From: JAQVSH01 sp964349835
Lineage (GTDB): Bacteria; Bacteroidota; Bacteroidia; Bacteroidales; UBA4181
DNA: 64,000 nucleotides
NCBI GenBank assembly: GCA_964349835.1
Contig: CAYGID010000001.1
Coordinates: 1-64,000 of the forward strand
Direction: 5' to 3'
The stretch's first letter is position 1, and each line of letters opens with the position of its first letter. The position numbers and the translations under genes are program-made. A model generated the notes under the pieces. The model saw only the letters and a program-made list of their open reading frames with translations, did no database searches and was not told the DNA's origin. Below are positions 51,135-60,370 of the stretch, piece after piece.

Positions 51135-52538
51135 TCAGGAGTTATTCGAAGGCCCCCCCTTCGATCCGGGCCTGGGTGGCCGTTGATGACCTGAATGCGG
51201 TTTCCCCGGCATGCTTCTGCCGGTGTGGCGCGGATTCGGGTTATGGCGGGGCTCGCCCCCTCCGTCGCGCTTTGCAACCGGCTCCGTTGGGGCTTGCTTA
51301 GGCTGGGCCGACTGCTTCGGTTGCAACGATGGTTTCGGTTGTGCAGGTTGAGCCGGCTGTGCCGGCTGGCCAACTATGCCCTCAGCCTCGACACTGGATC
51401 GGCTTTTCCCCTTCTTCTTTCGTTTTTTTCGTTTTGAGGCATCCTCAAAACGCGTAAGGCTCTCCTCGCCCACCGAATTCTGATATTCTACAGAAGGTGC
51501 CGCAGCCGTTTCGACAACGGTACTCTCGAGCGCTTTAATTTTAATGCCCTTTTTGGCCAGTTGGGCCATCTCCTTAACCTTGTCGATCGATAAAACCACC
51601 AAGTCGGAGGGTCCGTTCTTCTCGTGCGAAAACCACATAAGGCGCCGGAAGATATCGGTTTTAAAATGGTACACCCATCCCTTTTCGGTATCGAAGGGTT
51701 TCGAAACATCGGGAAAATCTGCCTGGGCATCGAGATAGCTGTGAAGCTCGTAATTAAGGCAACATTTAAGTTTTCCGCACTGTCCGGCCAATTTTTGGGG
51801 ATTAAGGGATACCTCCTGGTGTCGGGCGGCACCCGTAGTTACCGATACAAAATGGGTCATCCAGGTGGAGCAGCAGAGTTCGCGCCCGCACGATCCGATA
51901 CCGCCCACCAGGCCGGCCTCCTGCCGCGATCCGATCTGCTTCATTTCGACCCGGATCCGGAACTCCTCGGCCAGCACTTTAATAAGTTCGCGGAAGTCGA
52001 CCCGGTTTTCGGCTATATAGTAAAAAATGGCTTTCGATTTGTCGCCCTGATACTCTACGTCGCTGATCTTCATGTCGAGGTTGAGCCGCTCGGCAATTTT
52101 TCGCGAGCGGAACATGGTATCCTCCTCTGCCTCGACGGCTTGCAGCCACTTTTCGAGGTCGCTCTGCCGGGCCTTTCTGAAAACCTTCTTCATTTCGGAG
52201 GGGTCGGTGTGACTCGACATCCGCTTGAGCTGGTAACGCACCACATCGCCCGAAAGCGAGACGATGCCCATATCGTGCCCCGGACTGGCCTCCACGGCCA
52301 CAAGGTCGCCTTTGCGCAGATTAAGTCCGTGCACATTATGGAAATAACCTTTGCGTGTATTTTTAAACCGAACCTCCACTACATCGAAGGGTTTTCCGGC
52401 AGGGGGAACACCACCCAACCAGTCGAAGGTATCCATCCGCCCCGATTTGCATGGACAGTTGCATCGGCCGGGTATGGGTTCGGCACCATCGTCTAACGGA
52501 TTGAATGCTCCCCGGTTATATGTTTTTTCACTATCCAT
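51135..52538 (-). CDS. ricT: RicT/YaaT-like PSP1 domain protein with basic low-complexity tail
   Basis: RicT-type proteins bind iron-sulphur clusters and in Bacillus modulate RNA processing. The 467-residue product has an N-terminal cysteine group (Cys26, 28, 30), the PSP1 domain (about 50-280) with GRELCCSTWM and GQCGKLKCCLNYEL, whose cysteines match the conserved cluster, and a C-terminal part. From about residue 365 the last 100 residues are strongly basic and repetitive (SKRKKRKKKGKSRSS, then QPAQPAQPAQPKP and Gly/Pro/His-rich sequence), probably disordered and RNA-binding. It lies between holB and gldH, its usual place in this phylum. Confidence 0.9.
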   Translation of the reverse strand: MDSEKTYNRGAFNPLDDGAEPIPGRCNCPCKSGRMDTFDWLGGVPPAGKPFDVVEVRFKNTRKGYFHNVHGLNLRKGDLVAVEASPGHDMGIVSLSGDVVRYQLKRMSSHTDPSEMKKVFRKARQSDLEKWLQAVEAEEDTMFRSRKIAERLNLDMKISDVEYQGDKSKAIFYYIAENRVDFRELIKVLAEEFRIRVEMKQIGSRQEAGLVGGIGSCGRELCCSTWMTHFVSVTTGAARHQEVSLNPQKLAGQCGKLKCCLNYELHSYLDAQADFPDVSKPFDTEKGWVYHFKTDIFRRLMWFSHEKNGPSDLVVLSIDKVKEMAQLAKKGIKIKALESTVVETAAAPSVEYQNSVGEESLTRFEDASKRKKRKKKGKSRSSVEAEGIVGQPAQPAQPAQPKPSLQPKQSAQPKQAPTEPVAKRDGGGEPRHNPNPRHTGRSMPGKPHSGHQRPPRPGSKGGPSNNS

Positions 52539-52622
52539 AAGTTGGTTCTATCTCTTTGGCATTACCCTGCATAGGGTAGAATAAACGTGCGAAATTACAC
52601 AATCGAGCAATGAAAAGCAATA

Positions 52623-53675
52623 TCAAGCACCCACTCTTATTAGTCTCACCATCTGCATGGAGAGGTCTAAAAGAACCAGTCGCTCAGAAACATTCCCGTC
52701 GATATGGGCGTAGGCCCTTTCGAGCTCCTCAAAGAGAGACGCCGCGTTGCCGGGGTGTATGAATTTGTGAAAATTGGCCGCAAAGGCCTCCTCCTCCTCG
52801 TTCAGATGCGCCAATTGGGGCTGCTCGAGTTGCATCACCAGATTCTCGCGTATCATTCTCGACGAAAAAATCAGAAACCGTTTAATCACCGCCCTTTGCC
52901 ACTCCGACAGCTCCTCGGCCAGCGCCAGAAGCGATTGCACAGCGTTGTTCTGTGCGGTAAGGTTCTTGCTCCGAACCCCCCAGCACAAGCGCATCAGCGA
53001 CACAAACTTCTCGAAGAAGAGGCGGCTTTCGTCGCTGCTGACCGAATCGGCCGCAGGAATCTCAAGCATCTGGAGTCTCGACAAAACTGTAGGCAGCATC
53101 TCGTCTATTGAATGGGCCACCAGCAGAAAGAGTGTCTTTTCGGGGGGCTCCTCAAGCAGCTTGAGCAGTTTATTGCCGGCCGAAATATGCATCGCCTCGG
53201 GCTGCCATACAATGAAAATTTTGTACCCCCCTTCGAACGCTTTGAGTGAGGCCTGCTGCACGATATCTCCGGCCTCGGCGCCAAAAATACCCGCCTGCTT
53301 ATTTTCGCCCGGCGCAATCTCCTGTTGCCAGTCGGCCGGGGTCATGAAAGGGTTGGCAAGAAAGGCACGACGGAAGGCAACCATGTTCAGGCTACTCAAG
53401 ACAACCCCCGACGATGGCTTCACCAGGGGGAAGGCAAAATGGAGGTCGGGATGAATCAGGCCCTCCACCTTTCGACAGTTATTGCATCGACCACAGGCAT
53501 CGTGTTGCGAAGGCTCACTGCAGAGCAGCAGACGGGCATAGGCCAACGCCAACGGGAGCGCGCCCGAACCCTCAGGTCCGAAAAGGAGCCGGGCGTGGGG
53601 AACCCGCTTCTGAACAAACGAGTTCAGAAGGTGCTGTGTAACGGTTTCGGGAACCGCGATATCCTTGAAGAGCAT
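52623..53675 (-). CDS. holB: DNA polymerase III delta-prime subunit (clamp loader)
   Basis: Delta-prime is a non-hydrolysing member of the clamp loader that puts the beta clamp on DNA. The 350-residue product has an AAA-type N-terminal domain with GPEGSGAL at 33-40; the usual lysine and threonine of the Walker A loop are missing, as expected for delta-prime. A zinc module follows with Cys52, 61, 64 and 67, and the motif KLLEEPPEKTLFLLVAHSIDEMLPTVLSRLQ is diagnostic. The C-terminal helical collar domain is complete. It is 49 bases after radC. Confidence 0.9.
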   Translation of the reverse strand: MLFKDIAVPETVTQHLLNSFVQKRVPHARLLFGPEGSGALPLALAYARLLLCSEPSQHDACGRCNNCRKVEGLIHPDLHFAFPLVKPSSGVVLSSLNMVAFRRAFLANPFMTPADWQQEIAPGENKQAGIFGAEAGDIVQQASLKAFEGGYKIFIVWQPEAMHISAGNKLLKLLEEPPEKTLFLLVAHSIDEMLPTVLSRLQMLEIPAADSVSSDESRLFFEKFVSLMRLCWGVRSKNLTAQNNAVQSLLALAEELSEWQRAVIKRFLIFSSRMIRENLVMQLEQPQLAHLNEEEEAFAANFHKFIHPGNAASLFEELERAYAHIDGNVSERLVLLDLSMQMVRLIRVGA

Positions 53676-53724
53676 AAAAGGCTTCGATGGTAGAATAGGC
53701 GCAAGTTACAAATATTCGGCCGCA

Positions 53725-54420
53725 TTATGAGGGCAAAAGTCCCTCGTCGGCAAAACTGAAATAACTCTGTTCGCCAATAATAATGTGATCTATCAGTTGG
53801 AGGTTCAGAACGGTGGCCGCAGCGGCAATCTTGCGGGTCACCACTTTGTCTTCGGCGCTGGGCGAGAGTGCCCCGCTGGGGTGGTTATGAGCCACAATCA
53901 TACCGCAGGCCGCACAGCTCAAAGCCTCGCGCAGGATGATGCGTACATCGACAACTGTTGAGGTGAGTCCTCCCTGGCTCACCTTGGCCATTCTAATAAC
54001 TTTGTTCATGCGGTTCAGATAGGCCACATGCATCTCTTCGTGAGGCAGGCCCTGAAGGGTAGCCGAAAAAACCCGGAAGGCATCTTCGCTTTTCTGTATG
54101 GGCTGACGGGCCGGTAGTGGGGAGTCTTGCGAGCGCTTGCCCAGTTCGAAAGCGGCCAACAGTGTCACCGCTTTCACTCGCCCCATTCCAGGGAGCGTTT
54201 CCAATTCGCTGAGCGTGAGCCCGGGAAATCCGGCGAGCGATTGGTTTACCGTCTGCAGCAGGAAGCGGGCCAGATCAACGGCCGATTGCCCCGACGAACC
54301 GGTTCGCAGCAGGATGGCCAGTAGTTCGGAGTCGGAGAGCGCAGAGGCTCCTTTGTCGGCAAACTTTTCGCGGGGGCGATCGCACAGCGCCCAGTTTTTT
54401 ATTGATTTACGGATTTGCAT
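53725..54420 (-). CDS. radC: RadC family protein (JAB/MPN domain)
   Basis: The 231-residue product has a helix-hairpin-helix segment (LETLPGMGRVKAVTLLAAFELGKR) followed by an MPN+ metalloprotease-like domain. The zinc motif is HNHPSG at 178-183 with Asp191, and Glu129 lies earlier in the domain. RadC is widespread; a DNA repair role is historical and disputed, and the actual substrate is unknown. The product is complete, lies between cvpA and holB, and shows no link to mobile DNA. Confidence 0.94.
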   Translation of the reverse strand: MQIRKSIKNWALCDRPREKFADKGASALSDSELLAILLRTGSSGQSAVDLARFLLQTVNQSLAGFPGLTLSELETLPGMGRVKAVTLLAAFELGKRSQDSPLPARQPIQKSEDAFRVFSATLQGLPHEEMHVAYLNRMNKVIRMAKVSQGGLTSTVVDVRIILREALSCAACGMIVAHNHPSGALSPSAEDKVVTRKIAAAATVLNLQLIDHIIIGEQSYFSFADEGLLPS

Positions 54421-54448
54421 AAGAGTATTGTATTTGGGTAGGTTAGAG

Positions 54449-54982
54449 TCAAAAAAAAGGGATACCGCCCGGAAAGAGGATTGATCGCACCGTATGGCTT
54501 AAAAAAAGGAATAGACGGCTCTGTTCAAACAGGGAGGGGTCGGCAAAATGGTGCTGTTGGTTAAAATATTCGACCCCCATGCAGAGGAGCCCCAAAATAA
54601 AGGCAGCCTGAACAAGCGAAAAGAAGATACCCAGGCCACGGTTGAGAAATCCGACGGGGGTGAGATCGGCCAGTTGGGTAACCACTTTCCCTGCAATCAC
54701 CATGAGCAGGAAAAAAAAGAGCACCACAGCAATGATGGCCCACAATCCGGCCCACTGGGGTGACGCACCCAGTTTCAGTAACCACGACTCGGCGGGACTC
54801 TTCCAGATGTGGGCTAAAAAGAGACCGCCCAAGATGCCTGCCAGCGAAAAGAGCTGCTGAATCAGACCACTGCGATAGCCGTGAAAGGCCGCCAACAGCA
54901 GAAACAGCCACAGCGCAAGATCGATTCCGGAGCATTGATACTCCGGTCCGAAAAAGGGAAATTTGAAGGCTTCGAAGGGCAT
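54449..54982 (-). CDS. cvpA: CvpA family inner membrane protein
   Basis: The 177-residue product has four hydrophobic segments (about 24-40, 45-62, 75-98, 115-135) with the CvpA-typical pattern GIDLALWLFLLLAAFHGYRSGLIQQLFSLAGILGG and a second conserved stretch TPVGFLNRGLGIFFSLVQAAF. CvpA is needed for colicin V export in Escherichia coli, but its general role is uncertain and probably concerns envelope homeostasis. It is the first gene of the minus-strand group to the SRPBCC gene; I found no convincing promoter in the 211 bases before the next gene, although an imperfect -7 (GATATTTG) occurs near 55015. Confidence 0.8.
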   Translation of the reverse strand: MPFEAFKFPFFGPEYQCSGIDLALWLFLLLAAFHGYRSGLIQQLFSLAGILGGLFLAHIWKSPAESWLLKLGASPQWAGLWAIIAVVLFFFLLMVIAGKVVTQLADLTPVGFLNRGLGIFFSLVQAAFILGLLCMGVEYFNQQHHFADPSLFEQSRLFLFLSHTVRSILFPGGIPFF

Positions 54983-55149
54983 GATAATGAGGTAGCGGGC
55001 TATTTAAACACACAAATATCTCTATTTTTTTTACTTGTAGGCATGCCTCAAAAAAAAATGACAAGAGGGGCTCTCGAAGAGGGGGCTGATGCCCCAGACG
55101 ATTTCGCGTGGTTTGGCATGATTTGTGAAGTGCTAATCATAAAAAAACT

Positions 55150-55157
55150 TAATTTTG
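55150..55157 (+). promoter_or_regulatory. Probable -7 element for the coiled-coil protein gene
   Basis: TAATTTTG matches TAnnTTTG, 36 bases before the ATG at 55194. A TTTG at 55122-55125 is 24 bases away, longer than the usual spacer, so the -33 part is weak. Confidence 0.4.
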
Positions 55158-55193
55158 CATCGCGATTAATGAATGTATCCTTTTGATAGAGCT

Positions 55194-56084
55194 ATGGGAG
55201 AGAGTGTAGAAAAGAGAAGCAAAGGCCTGACCATTGTACTTGTTTTGTTGCTGCTGGGGCTGACCGCCGCCATTGTGGTGTTATTCAACAAATTGAACGA
55301 TACAAAAGAAGAGGCTGCCGATGTGAAGGAGCTACTCGAAACGCAACGGGAGGCGCTAGAACAGGATTTGTCGGCACTTCAGTTGCAGTTTGGCTCACTG
55401 AAAACCGACAACGACAGTATTAAAGTACTCGCCAACGAACAGCAGGAGAAGATTGAAAAGTTGCTGCAAGTAAACGCAACCAATATTCAGAAGATTAAAT
55501 TGTATCAAAAGGAGCTTTCCACGCTGCGCGAGGTGCTCAAAACCTATATCGCGCAGGTCGACTCGCTTAATCAAAAAAATAAGGTGTTGGTGCAGGAGAA
55601 CCGCGAGGTAAAAAGCCAGCTCGAGGTGGCCCGCTCCGAGAGCATTCGACTAAACGAAGAGAAGCAAGATCTGAACATAAAAGTGCAACAGGCATCGCTA
55701 CTCTCTATCTCTGAAATTGTGGCTTCTGCTGTTAACGACAGAGGCCGCGAAATCGACAGAGTGGGACGAGTCGAGATGTTGAAAGCCTGCTTTGATATCC
55801 GAAAAAATAACATTGTGGCGGCCGGAGAAAAGGCCTTTTACGCCCGGTTTAAAGATCCCGACGGCAATCTGCTGCCTCATCCCGATGGCGTAACTTTTCC
55901 CTTCCAGGGGCAGAACGTGGGCTGCTCGGCAGTGCGTATTATCGATTACGAAAACGAAGACATTCCGGTTTGTATCTTCTGGTATTGCGGCGAGAAGGGG
56001 CTCACTACCGAGGGAAAATACACAATCGACATCTTTGTTGAAGGAAATCTGGTTGGTAGCGGATCGTTTATCCTTAAGAAATAA
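55194..56084 (+). CDS. Membrane-anchored coiled-coil protein with C-terminal beta domain, unknown function
   Basis: I do not recognise a named family. From the ATG at 55194 the product has 296 residues: a basic start, one hydrophobic segment (about 12-34), a long coiled coil (about 40-180, many Leu/Gln/Glu/Lys heptads, e.g. LNQKNKVLVQENREVKSQLE), then a globular region with strand-like sequence (FYARFKDPDGNLLPHPDG, GCSAVRIIDYENEDIPVCIFWYCGEKGLTTEGKYTIDIFVEGNLVG). The layout suggests a protein tethered to the inner membrane with a periplasmic rod and tip, like a spacer or adaptor. An ATG seven codons upstream (55173) is possible. The gene stands alone between divergent cvpA and convergent folD. 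Confidence 0.7.
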   Translation: MGESVEKRSKGLTIVLVLLLLGLTAAIVVLFNKLNDTKEEAADVKELLETQREALEQDLSALQLQFGSLKTDNDSIKVLANEQQEKIEKLLQVNATNIQKIKLYQKELSTLREVLKTYIAQVDSLNQKNKVLVQENREVKSQLEVARSESIRLNEEKQDLNIKVQQASLLSISEIVASAVNDRGREIDRVGRVEMLKACFDIRKNNIVAAGEKAFYARFKDPDGNLLPHPDGVTFPFQGQNVGCSAVRIIDYENEDIPVCIFWYCGEKGLTTEGKYTIDIFVEGNLVGSGSFILKK

Positions 56085-56129
56085 CATTACAAAGCGGAGC
56101 TTCTAAACGCCCGACTCTGCCATACTCTT

Positions 56130-56194
56130 GTTACCCGGCGTCGCTGCAGATGGTTGCCTAAACCGCACCAAGCAGAGGCGCCGGGTAACTTTTT
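56130..56194 (+). terminator. Large hairpin terminator overlapping the folD stop codon
   Basis: GTTACCCGGCG (56130-56140) pairs perfectly with CGCCGGGTAAC (56179-56189). The inner part can form CTGC/GCAG and TGGT/ACCA pairs around a CCTAAAC region. A run of five T (56190-56194) follows, so it ends plus-strand transcription from the coiled-coil gene. The T run overlaps the folD stop codon (TAA on the minus strand, 56195-56193). Confidence 0.75.
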
Positions 56195-57059
56195 ATCTAG
56201 TAGCCTTCAAAGTGTTGAGAAGTAGCGACACTATGGTCATCGGACCTACGCCACCGGGAACCGGAGTGATGTAACTGCACTTGGGCGCCACCTCATCGAA
56301 CAGCACATCGCCTTTGAGCCGGAACCCCGATGCGGTATCGGGGCTGGCTACCCGAGTGGTGCCAACGTCAATCACAACCGCACCCTCCTTCACCATATCG
56401 GCAGTTACAAAACCGGGAATGCCAATGGCCGCAATAAGAATATCGGCCTGACGGGTAATCGCAGGCAGATTTTGGGTACGGCTATGGCAAACGGTGACGG
56501 TACAATCGCCGGGATAGGCCTTCTGAACCATAAGTCCAGCCAAGGGCTTTCCTACAATATTGCTTCGGCCAATCACTACGCAGTGTTTACCCGAAGTGGC
56601 AATGTGGTAGCGTGAAAGCAACTCGAGAATGCCTGCAGGGGTGGCAGAAACAAAGGCCGGAAGGCCAATGGAGGTGCGCCCCACGTTAATAGGATGAAAC
56701 CCGTCGACATCTTTTGCAGGGTCAATGGCCTCAATCACCTTCTGCTCCGAAATCTGTTTGGGCAGAGGAAGCTGTACAATAAAACCATCGATGTCGGGAT
56801 TTCGGTTCAACGCGTCGACCCGATTCAGGAGCTCCTCCTCGGTAACCTCGGCTTCGAAACGAATGAGGCTCGACTCGAATCCGACCTCGGCACACGCTTT
56901 TACCTTGTGAGCAACGTAGGTTTCGCTTCCCCCGTCGTGTCCTACCAGGATTGCAGCCAGGTGGGGACGCTTTAAGCCCGATTCGCAACGTTTCTTCACC
57001 TCAAGAGCAATCTCGCTCTTGATCTGCGATGCAATCTTTTTGCCATCTATCAATTCCAT
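56193..57059 (-). CDS. folD: Bifunctional methylenetetrahydrofolate dehydrogenase/cyclohydrolase
   Basis: FolD interconverts 5,10-methylene-, methenyl- and 10-formyl-tetrahydrofolate, supplying one-carbon units for purine and formyl-methionine synthesis. The 288-residue product has the N-terminal catalytic domain with DGFIVQLPLPKQI and DPAKDVDGFHPINVG, then the Rossmann domain with VIGRSNIVGKPLAGLM, and ends near TPVPGGVGPMTIVSLLLNT. All are diagnostic. It follows ffh by 71 bases. Confidence 0.97.
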   Translation of the reverse strand: MELIDGKKIASQIKSEIALEVKKRCESGLKRPHLAAILVGHDGGSETYVAHKVKACAEVGFESSLIRFEAEVTEEELLNRVDALNRNPDIDGFIVQLPLPKQISEQKVIEAIDPAKDVDGFHPINVGRTSIGLPAFVSATPAGILELLSRYHIATSGKHCVVIGRSNIVGKPLAGLMVQKAYPGDCTVTVCHSRTQNLPAITRQADILIAAIGIPGFVTADMVKEGAVVIDVGTTRVASPDTASGFRLKGDVLFDEVAPKCSYITPVPGGVGPMTIVSLLLNTLKATR

Positions 57060-57130
57060 ATGGGTGTCTGATTAATCTGCCAATGTGCTCTCTCTTAGGC
57101 CTATGATACTCAATACTATGCCGTGTTGCT

Positions 57131-58468
57131 CTATCTTTTGCGGGGAGCCGAAGCCATCATGCGTGAGAGTTTCTGGGGCCCGCCTCCCGTCATCATCTTC
57201 ATAAGGCGGCGGGTCTCGTCGAACTGTTTAATGAGTCGGTTTACATCCTGAATGGTGGTTCCGCTACCCAGCGAGATTCTTTTGCGACGGTTTCCGTTAA
57301 TGATAAGGGGATTCTCACGCTCGACCGGGGTCATGGAGTGGATAATGGCTTCGATGCTTTTGAAGGCATCGTCGTCGAAATCGAGATCGCGGATGGCCTT
57401 TCCCACCCCTGGAATCATGCTGGCAAGATCTTTCAGGTTGCCCATCTTTTTGATCTGCTGAATCTGTCCCAGAAAATCATTAAAATCGAACTGGTTTTTG
57501 GCAATCTTTTTCTGCAGCCTGCGGGCCTCTTCGGCATCGTACTGCTCCTGCGCCTTTTCGACCAGCGATACAATGTCGCCCATGCCCAGGATCCGGTCGG
57601 CCATACGGTTGGGGTGAAACACGTCGAGGGCCTCCATCTTCTCGCCTGTGCTCACAAACTTGATGGGTTTGTTCACTACCGACATCACCGAAAGGGCGGC
57701 TCCACCGCGGGTATCTCCATCGAGTTTGGTGAGCACAACCCCGTCGAAATCGAGCCGTTCGTTAAACTCGCGGGCGGTATTCACCGCATCCTGTCCCGTC
57801 ATGGAGTCAACCACGAAGAGGATCTCGGAGGGTTTCACTGCCGTTTTGATGGCAGCAATTTCGTTCATCATCTGCTGGTCGATGGCCAGACGGCCGGCGG
57901 TATCAATGAGCACGGTGTTAAATCCGTGCTGCCGCGCATAGACAATGGCCGATTGGGCAATCTGCACAGGATTCCGATTGGCCTCTTCGGTATAAATCTG
58001 CACGCCAATCTGCTCTGCCAACACCTTCAGCTGCTCGATGGCCGCCGGACGATATACATCGCAGGCCACCAAAAGGGGTTTCTTTCCGCGCCGGCTCTTG
58101 AGGTGGTGGGCCAGCTTGCCCGAGAAGGTGGTCTTACCCGAACCCTGAAGCCCAGCCATGAGAATGACCGAAGGGTCCTCTTTCAGGTTGAGATCGTGCG
58201 CAACGCCCCCCATCAGTTGGGTAAGTTCGTCGTGAACAATCTTGACCATCAACTCGCCCGGTTTCAAGGCCGTAAGTACGTTCATACCCAAAGCCTTCTG
58301 CTTTACCGAATCGGTAAAAGACTTGGCAATCCGGTAATTGACATCGGCATCGAGCAGTGCCTTTCGCACGTCTTTGAGTGTTTCGGCCACATTAATTTCG
58401 GTAATGGTGCCCTGCCCTTTTAGCAGTTTAAACGCTCGGTCGAGCCTGTCGGATAAATTGTCGAACAT
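57131..58468 (-). CDS. ffh: Signal recognition particle protein Ffh
   Basis: Ffh binds hydrophobic signal sequences on nascent chains and delivers ribosomes to FtsY and SecYEG. The 445-residue product has the N domain (1-90), the GTPase domain with GLQGSGKTT at 106-114, the DTAGRL motif and TKLDGDTRGG, and the methionine-containing M domain (IPGVGKAIRDLDFDDD, RISLGSGTTIQDVNRLIKQF). It is complete. No SRP RNA gene was recognised in this window. It is 39 bases after argS. Confidence 0.97.
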   Translation of the reverse strand: MFDNLSDRLDRAFKLLKGQGTITEINVAETLKDVRKALLDADVNYRIAKSFTDSVKQKALGMNVLTALKPGELMVKIVHDELTQLMGGVAHDLNLKEDPSVILMAGLQGSGKTTFSGKLAHHLKSRRGKKPLLVACDVYRPAAIEQLKVLAEQIGVQIYTEEANRNPVQIAQSAIVYARQHGFNTVLIDTAGRLAIDQQMMNEIAAIKTAVKPSEILFVVDSMTGQDAVNTAREFNERLDFDGVVLTKLDGDTRGGAALSVMSVVNKPIKFVSTGEKMEALDVFHPNRMADRILGMGDIVSLVEKAQEQYDAEEARRLQKKIAKNQFDFNDFLGQIQQIKKMGNLKDLASMIPGVGKAIRDLDFDDDAFKSIEAIIHSMTPVERENPLIINGNRRKRISLGSGTTIQDVNRLIKQFDETRRLMKMMTGGGPQKLSRMMASAPRKR

Positions 58469-58507
58469 ATTGCTATAGATATTATAATATAGATAACCAG
58501 CAGTGAG

Positions 58508-60295
58508 TTACATACGCTCGGGCAACTCTATGCCCAAGAGCGACATCCCCGAGAAGATAGCCTCGGCTACCCGCGCCGAAAGCGAAATCCGGAAGCCCCT
58601 CACCTGCGCATCTTCTTCCTGGATAATGCGATGATCGTGATAAAATTGATTATACTCTTTGGTCAAGTCGTACACATAATTGGCAATGAGCGCAGGGTTG
58701 TAGGTTTCGCCGGCGTTGGCTACAACCAACGCGTAGCGGTACAGCAGCCGTATCAGGCTGCGCTCTTTTTCATCGTAGCCGGTATAGGCCTCTCCGGCCG
58801 CGAAGGGATAGAGCGACAGTGTTTCGGCCTTGCGGAGCACCGACCGGATCCGAGTATAGGTATATTGTATAAAGGGTCCAGTATTCCCGTTGAAATCGAT
58901 CGACTCTCGGGGGTCGAAGGTCATATTTTTCTTGGGATCGACCTTCAGAATGAAGTACTTCAGCGCACCAAGCCCCACGCGACGAATCATCTCATCCTTC
59001 TCGGTTTCGGAAAGGCCATCGAGTTTACCCAACTCTTCCGACATGGCCCGGGCGGTATCGCGCATCTCATCCATCAGATCGTCGGCATCGACCACTGTTC
59101 CCTCGCGCGATTTCATCTTCCCGTCGGGAAGCTCAACCATGCCGTACGACATATGATAGATGGCCGAAGCCCAGCCATAGCCCAATTTCTTGAGCACCAT
59201 AGCAAGCACTTGGAAGTGATAGTTTTGCTCGTTGCCTACCACATAAATATGATCGTCAATGGGATATTCGTCGAATCGCTGACAGGCAGTGCCAATATCC
59301 TGGGTCATATAGACCGAGGTACCGTCGCTCCGGAGCAGGAGTTTTTCGTCGAGTCCGTCGGCTGTAAGATCGGCCCACACGGAACCATCGTCTTTCTGTA
59401 ACAACACGCCTTTGCGAAGCCCCTCCATCACAATCGCCTTTCCAAGTAGGTAGGTCTGCGATTCGTAATAGGTTTTGTCGAATGTGATGCCCAACTTTTT
59501 GTAGGTAGAACTGAACCCTTCATAGACCCACCCGTTCATGGTAGTCCAGAGGTCTATTACCTCCTCATCGCGCGACTCCCACAACCGAAGCATCTGTTGT
59601 GCCTCATGCATCAGGGGTGCTTTCTTTGCTGCCTCTTCGGCCGAAACCCCCGAAGCCACAAGAGCGGAAATCTCCTTTTTGAGTTCTACATCGAACTTCA
59701 CGTAGTAGTTGCCCACCAGATGATCGCCCTTTTTACCCGAACCGACCGGGGTTTCGTTGTTGCCCCACCGCTGCCAGGCAAGCATCGACTTGCAAATATG
59801 AATACCCCTGTCGTTCACCAAGTTTACCTTAATAACCTTGTGTCCGCAGGCCTTCAGAATGTTGGCCATGGAGGCCCCCAAAAGGTTGTTCCTGATGTGG
59901 CCCAGGTGTAACGGCTTGTTGGTGTTGGGCGAAGAGTATTCGATCATAATGGAACGCGGCGATTCGGAGGGCGAAACCACCTCGCTGTTGTATTGGTTTT
60001 CGTAAAGGAACGAGTACCAGTAGGCGGCCGAAAGCGAGAGGTTTAAAAAACCTTTCACCACATTGAAGCCCGAAAGTTGAGCTGATTTTTGACACAAAGC
60101 TTCGCCAATTTCGCGGGCGGTCTGCTCGGGTCCTTTACGCGAAAGTTTTACCAGAGGAAAAACCACAAAAGTAAAATCGCCATCAAACTCCCTGCGGGTC
60201 TCCTGTACCCCAAAAGAAGAGAGGGGGAGGTCGGCCCCATAGAGCCTATGCACAACATCCTTAAGACCAGACGCTAAAAACAACTCAATATTCAT
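58508..60295 (-). CDS. argS: Arginyl-tRNA synthetase
   Basis: ArgRS charges tRNA-Arg with arginine. The 595-residue class I enzyme starts with an additional N-terminal tRNA-contact domain (Add1), then the ATP motif HLGH at 130-133 in SSPNTNKPLHLGHIRNN. The KMSK equivalent is KMKSREGTVVDADDLMDE, as in ArgRS enzymes that need tRNA for activation. The C-terminal DALR anticodon-binding domain is present up to the end ELPERM. Its upstream region holds a probable promoter and, 146 bases before the ATG, a strong terminator oriented to stop transcripts heading into argS. Confidence 0.97.
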   Translation of the reverse strand: MNIELFLASGLKDVVHRLYGADLPLSSFGVQETRREFDGDFTFVVFPLVKLSRKGPEQTAREIGEALCQKSAQLSGFNVVKGFLNLSLSAAYWYSFLYENQYNSEVVSPSESPRSIMIEYSSPNTNKPLHLGHIRNNLLGASMANILKACGHKVIKVNLVNDRGIHICKSMLAWQRWGNNETPVGSGKKGDHLVGNYYVKFDVELKKEISALVASGVSAEEAAKKAPLMHEAQQMLRLWESRDEEVIDLWTTMNGWVYEGFSSTYKKLGITFDKTYYESQTYLLGKAIVMEGLRKGVLLQKDDGSVWADLTADGLDEKLLLRSDGTSVYMTQDIGTACQRFDEYPIDDHIYVVGNEQNYHFQVLAMVLKKLGYGWASAIYHMSYGMVELPDGKMKSREGTVVDADDLMDEMRDTARAMSEELGKLDGLSETEKDEMIRRVGLGALKYFILKVDPKKNMTFDPRESIDFNGNTGPFIQYTYTRIRSVLRKAETLSLYPFAAGEAYTGYDEKERSLIRLLYRYALVVANAGETYNPALIANYVYDLTKEYNQFYHDHRIIQEEDAQVRGFRISLSARVAEAIFSGMSLLGIELPERM

Positions 60296-60370
60296 GTCTA
60301 CCTGCTGTATGCAAAACGGTTACCTTCCGCAAGAGCTATTTCAAAACCGAAGGCTCCTCGCGCGGAAGCG

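Noticed and set aside
53725..54420. radC as a sign of a mobile element or defence island
   Set aside because: It is flanked by conserved housekeeping genes (holB, cvpA) and no integrase, toxin or repeat is nearby.
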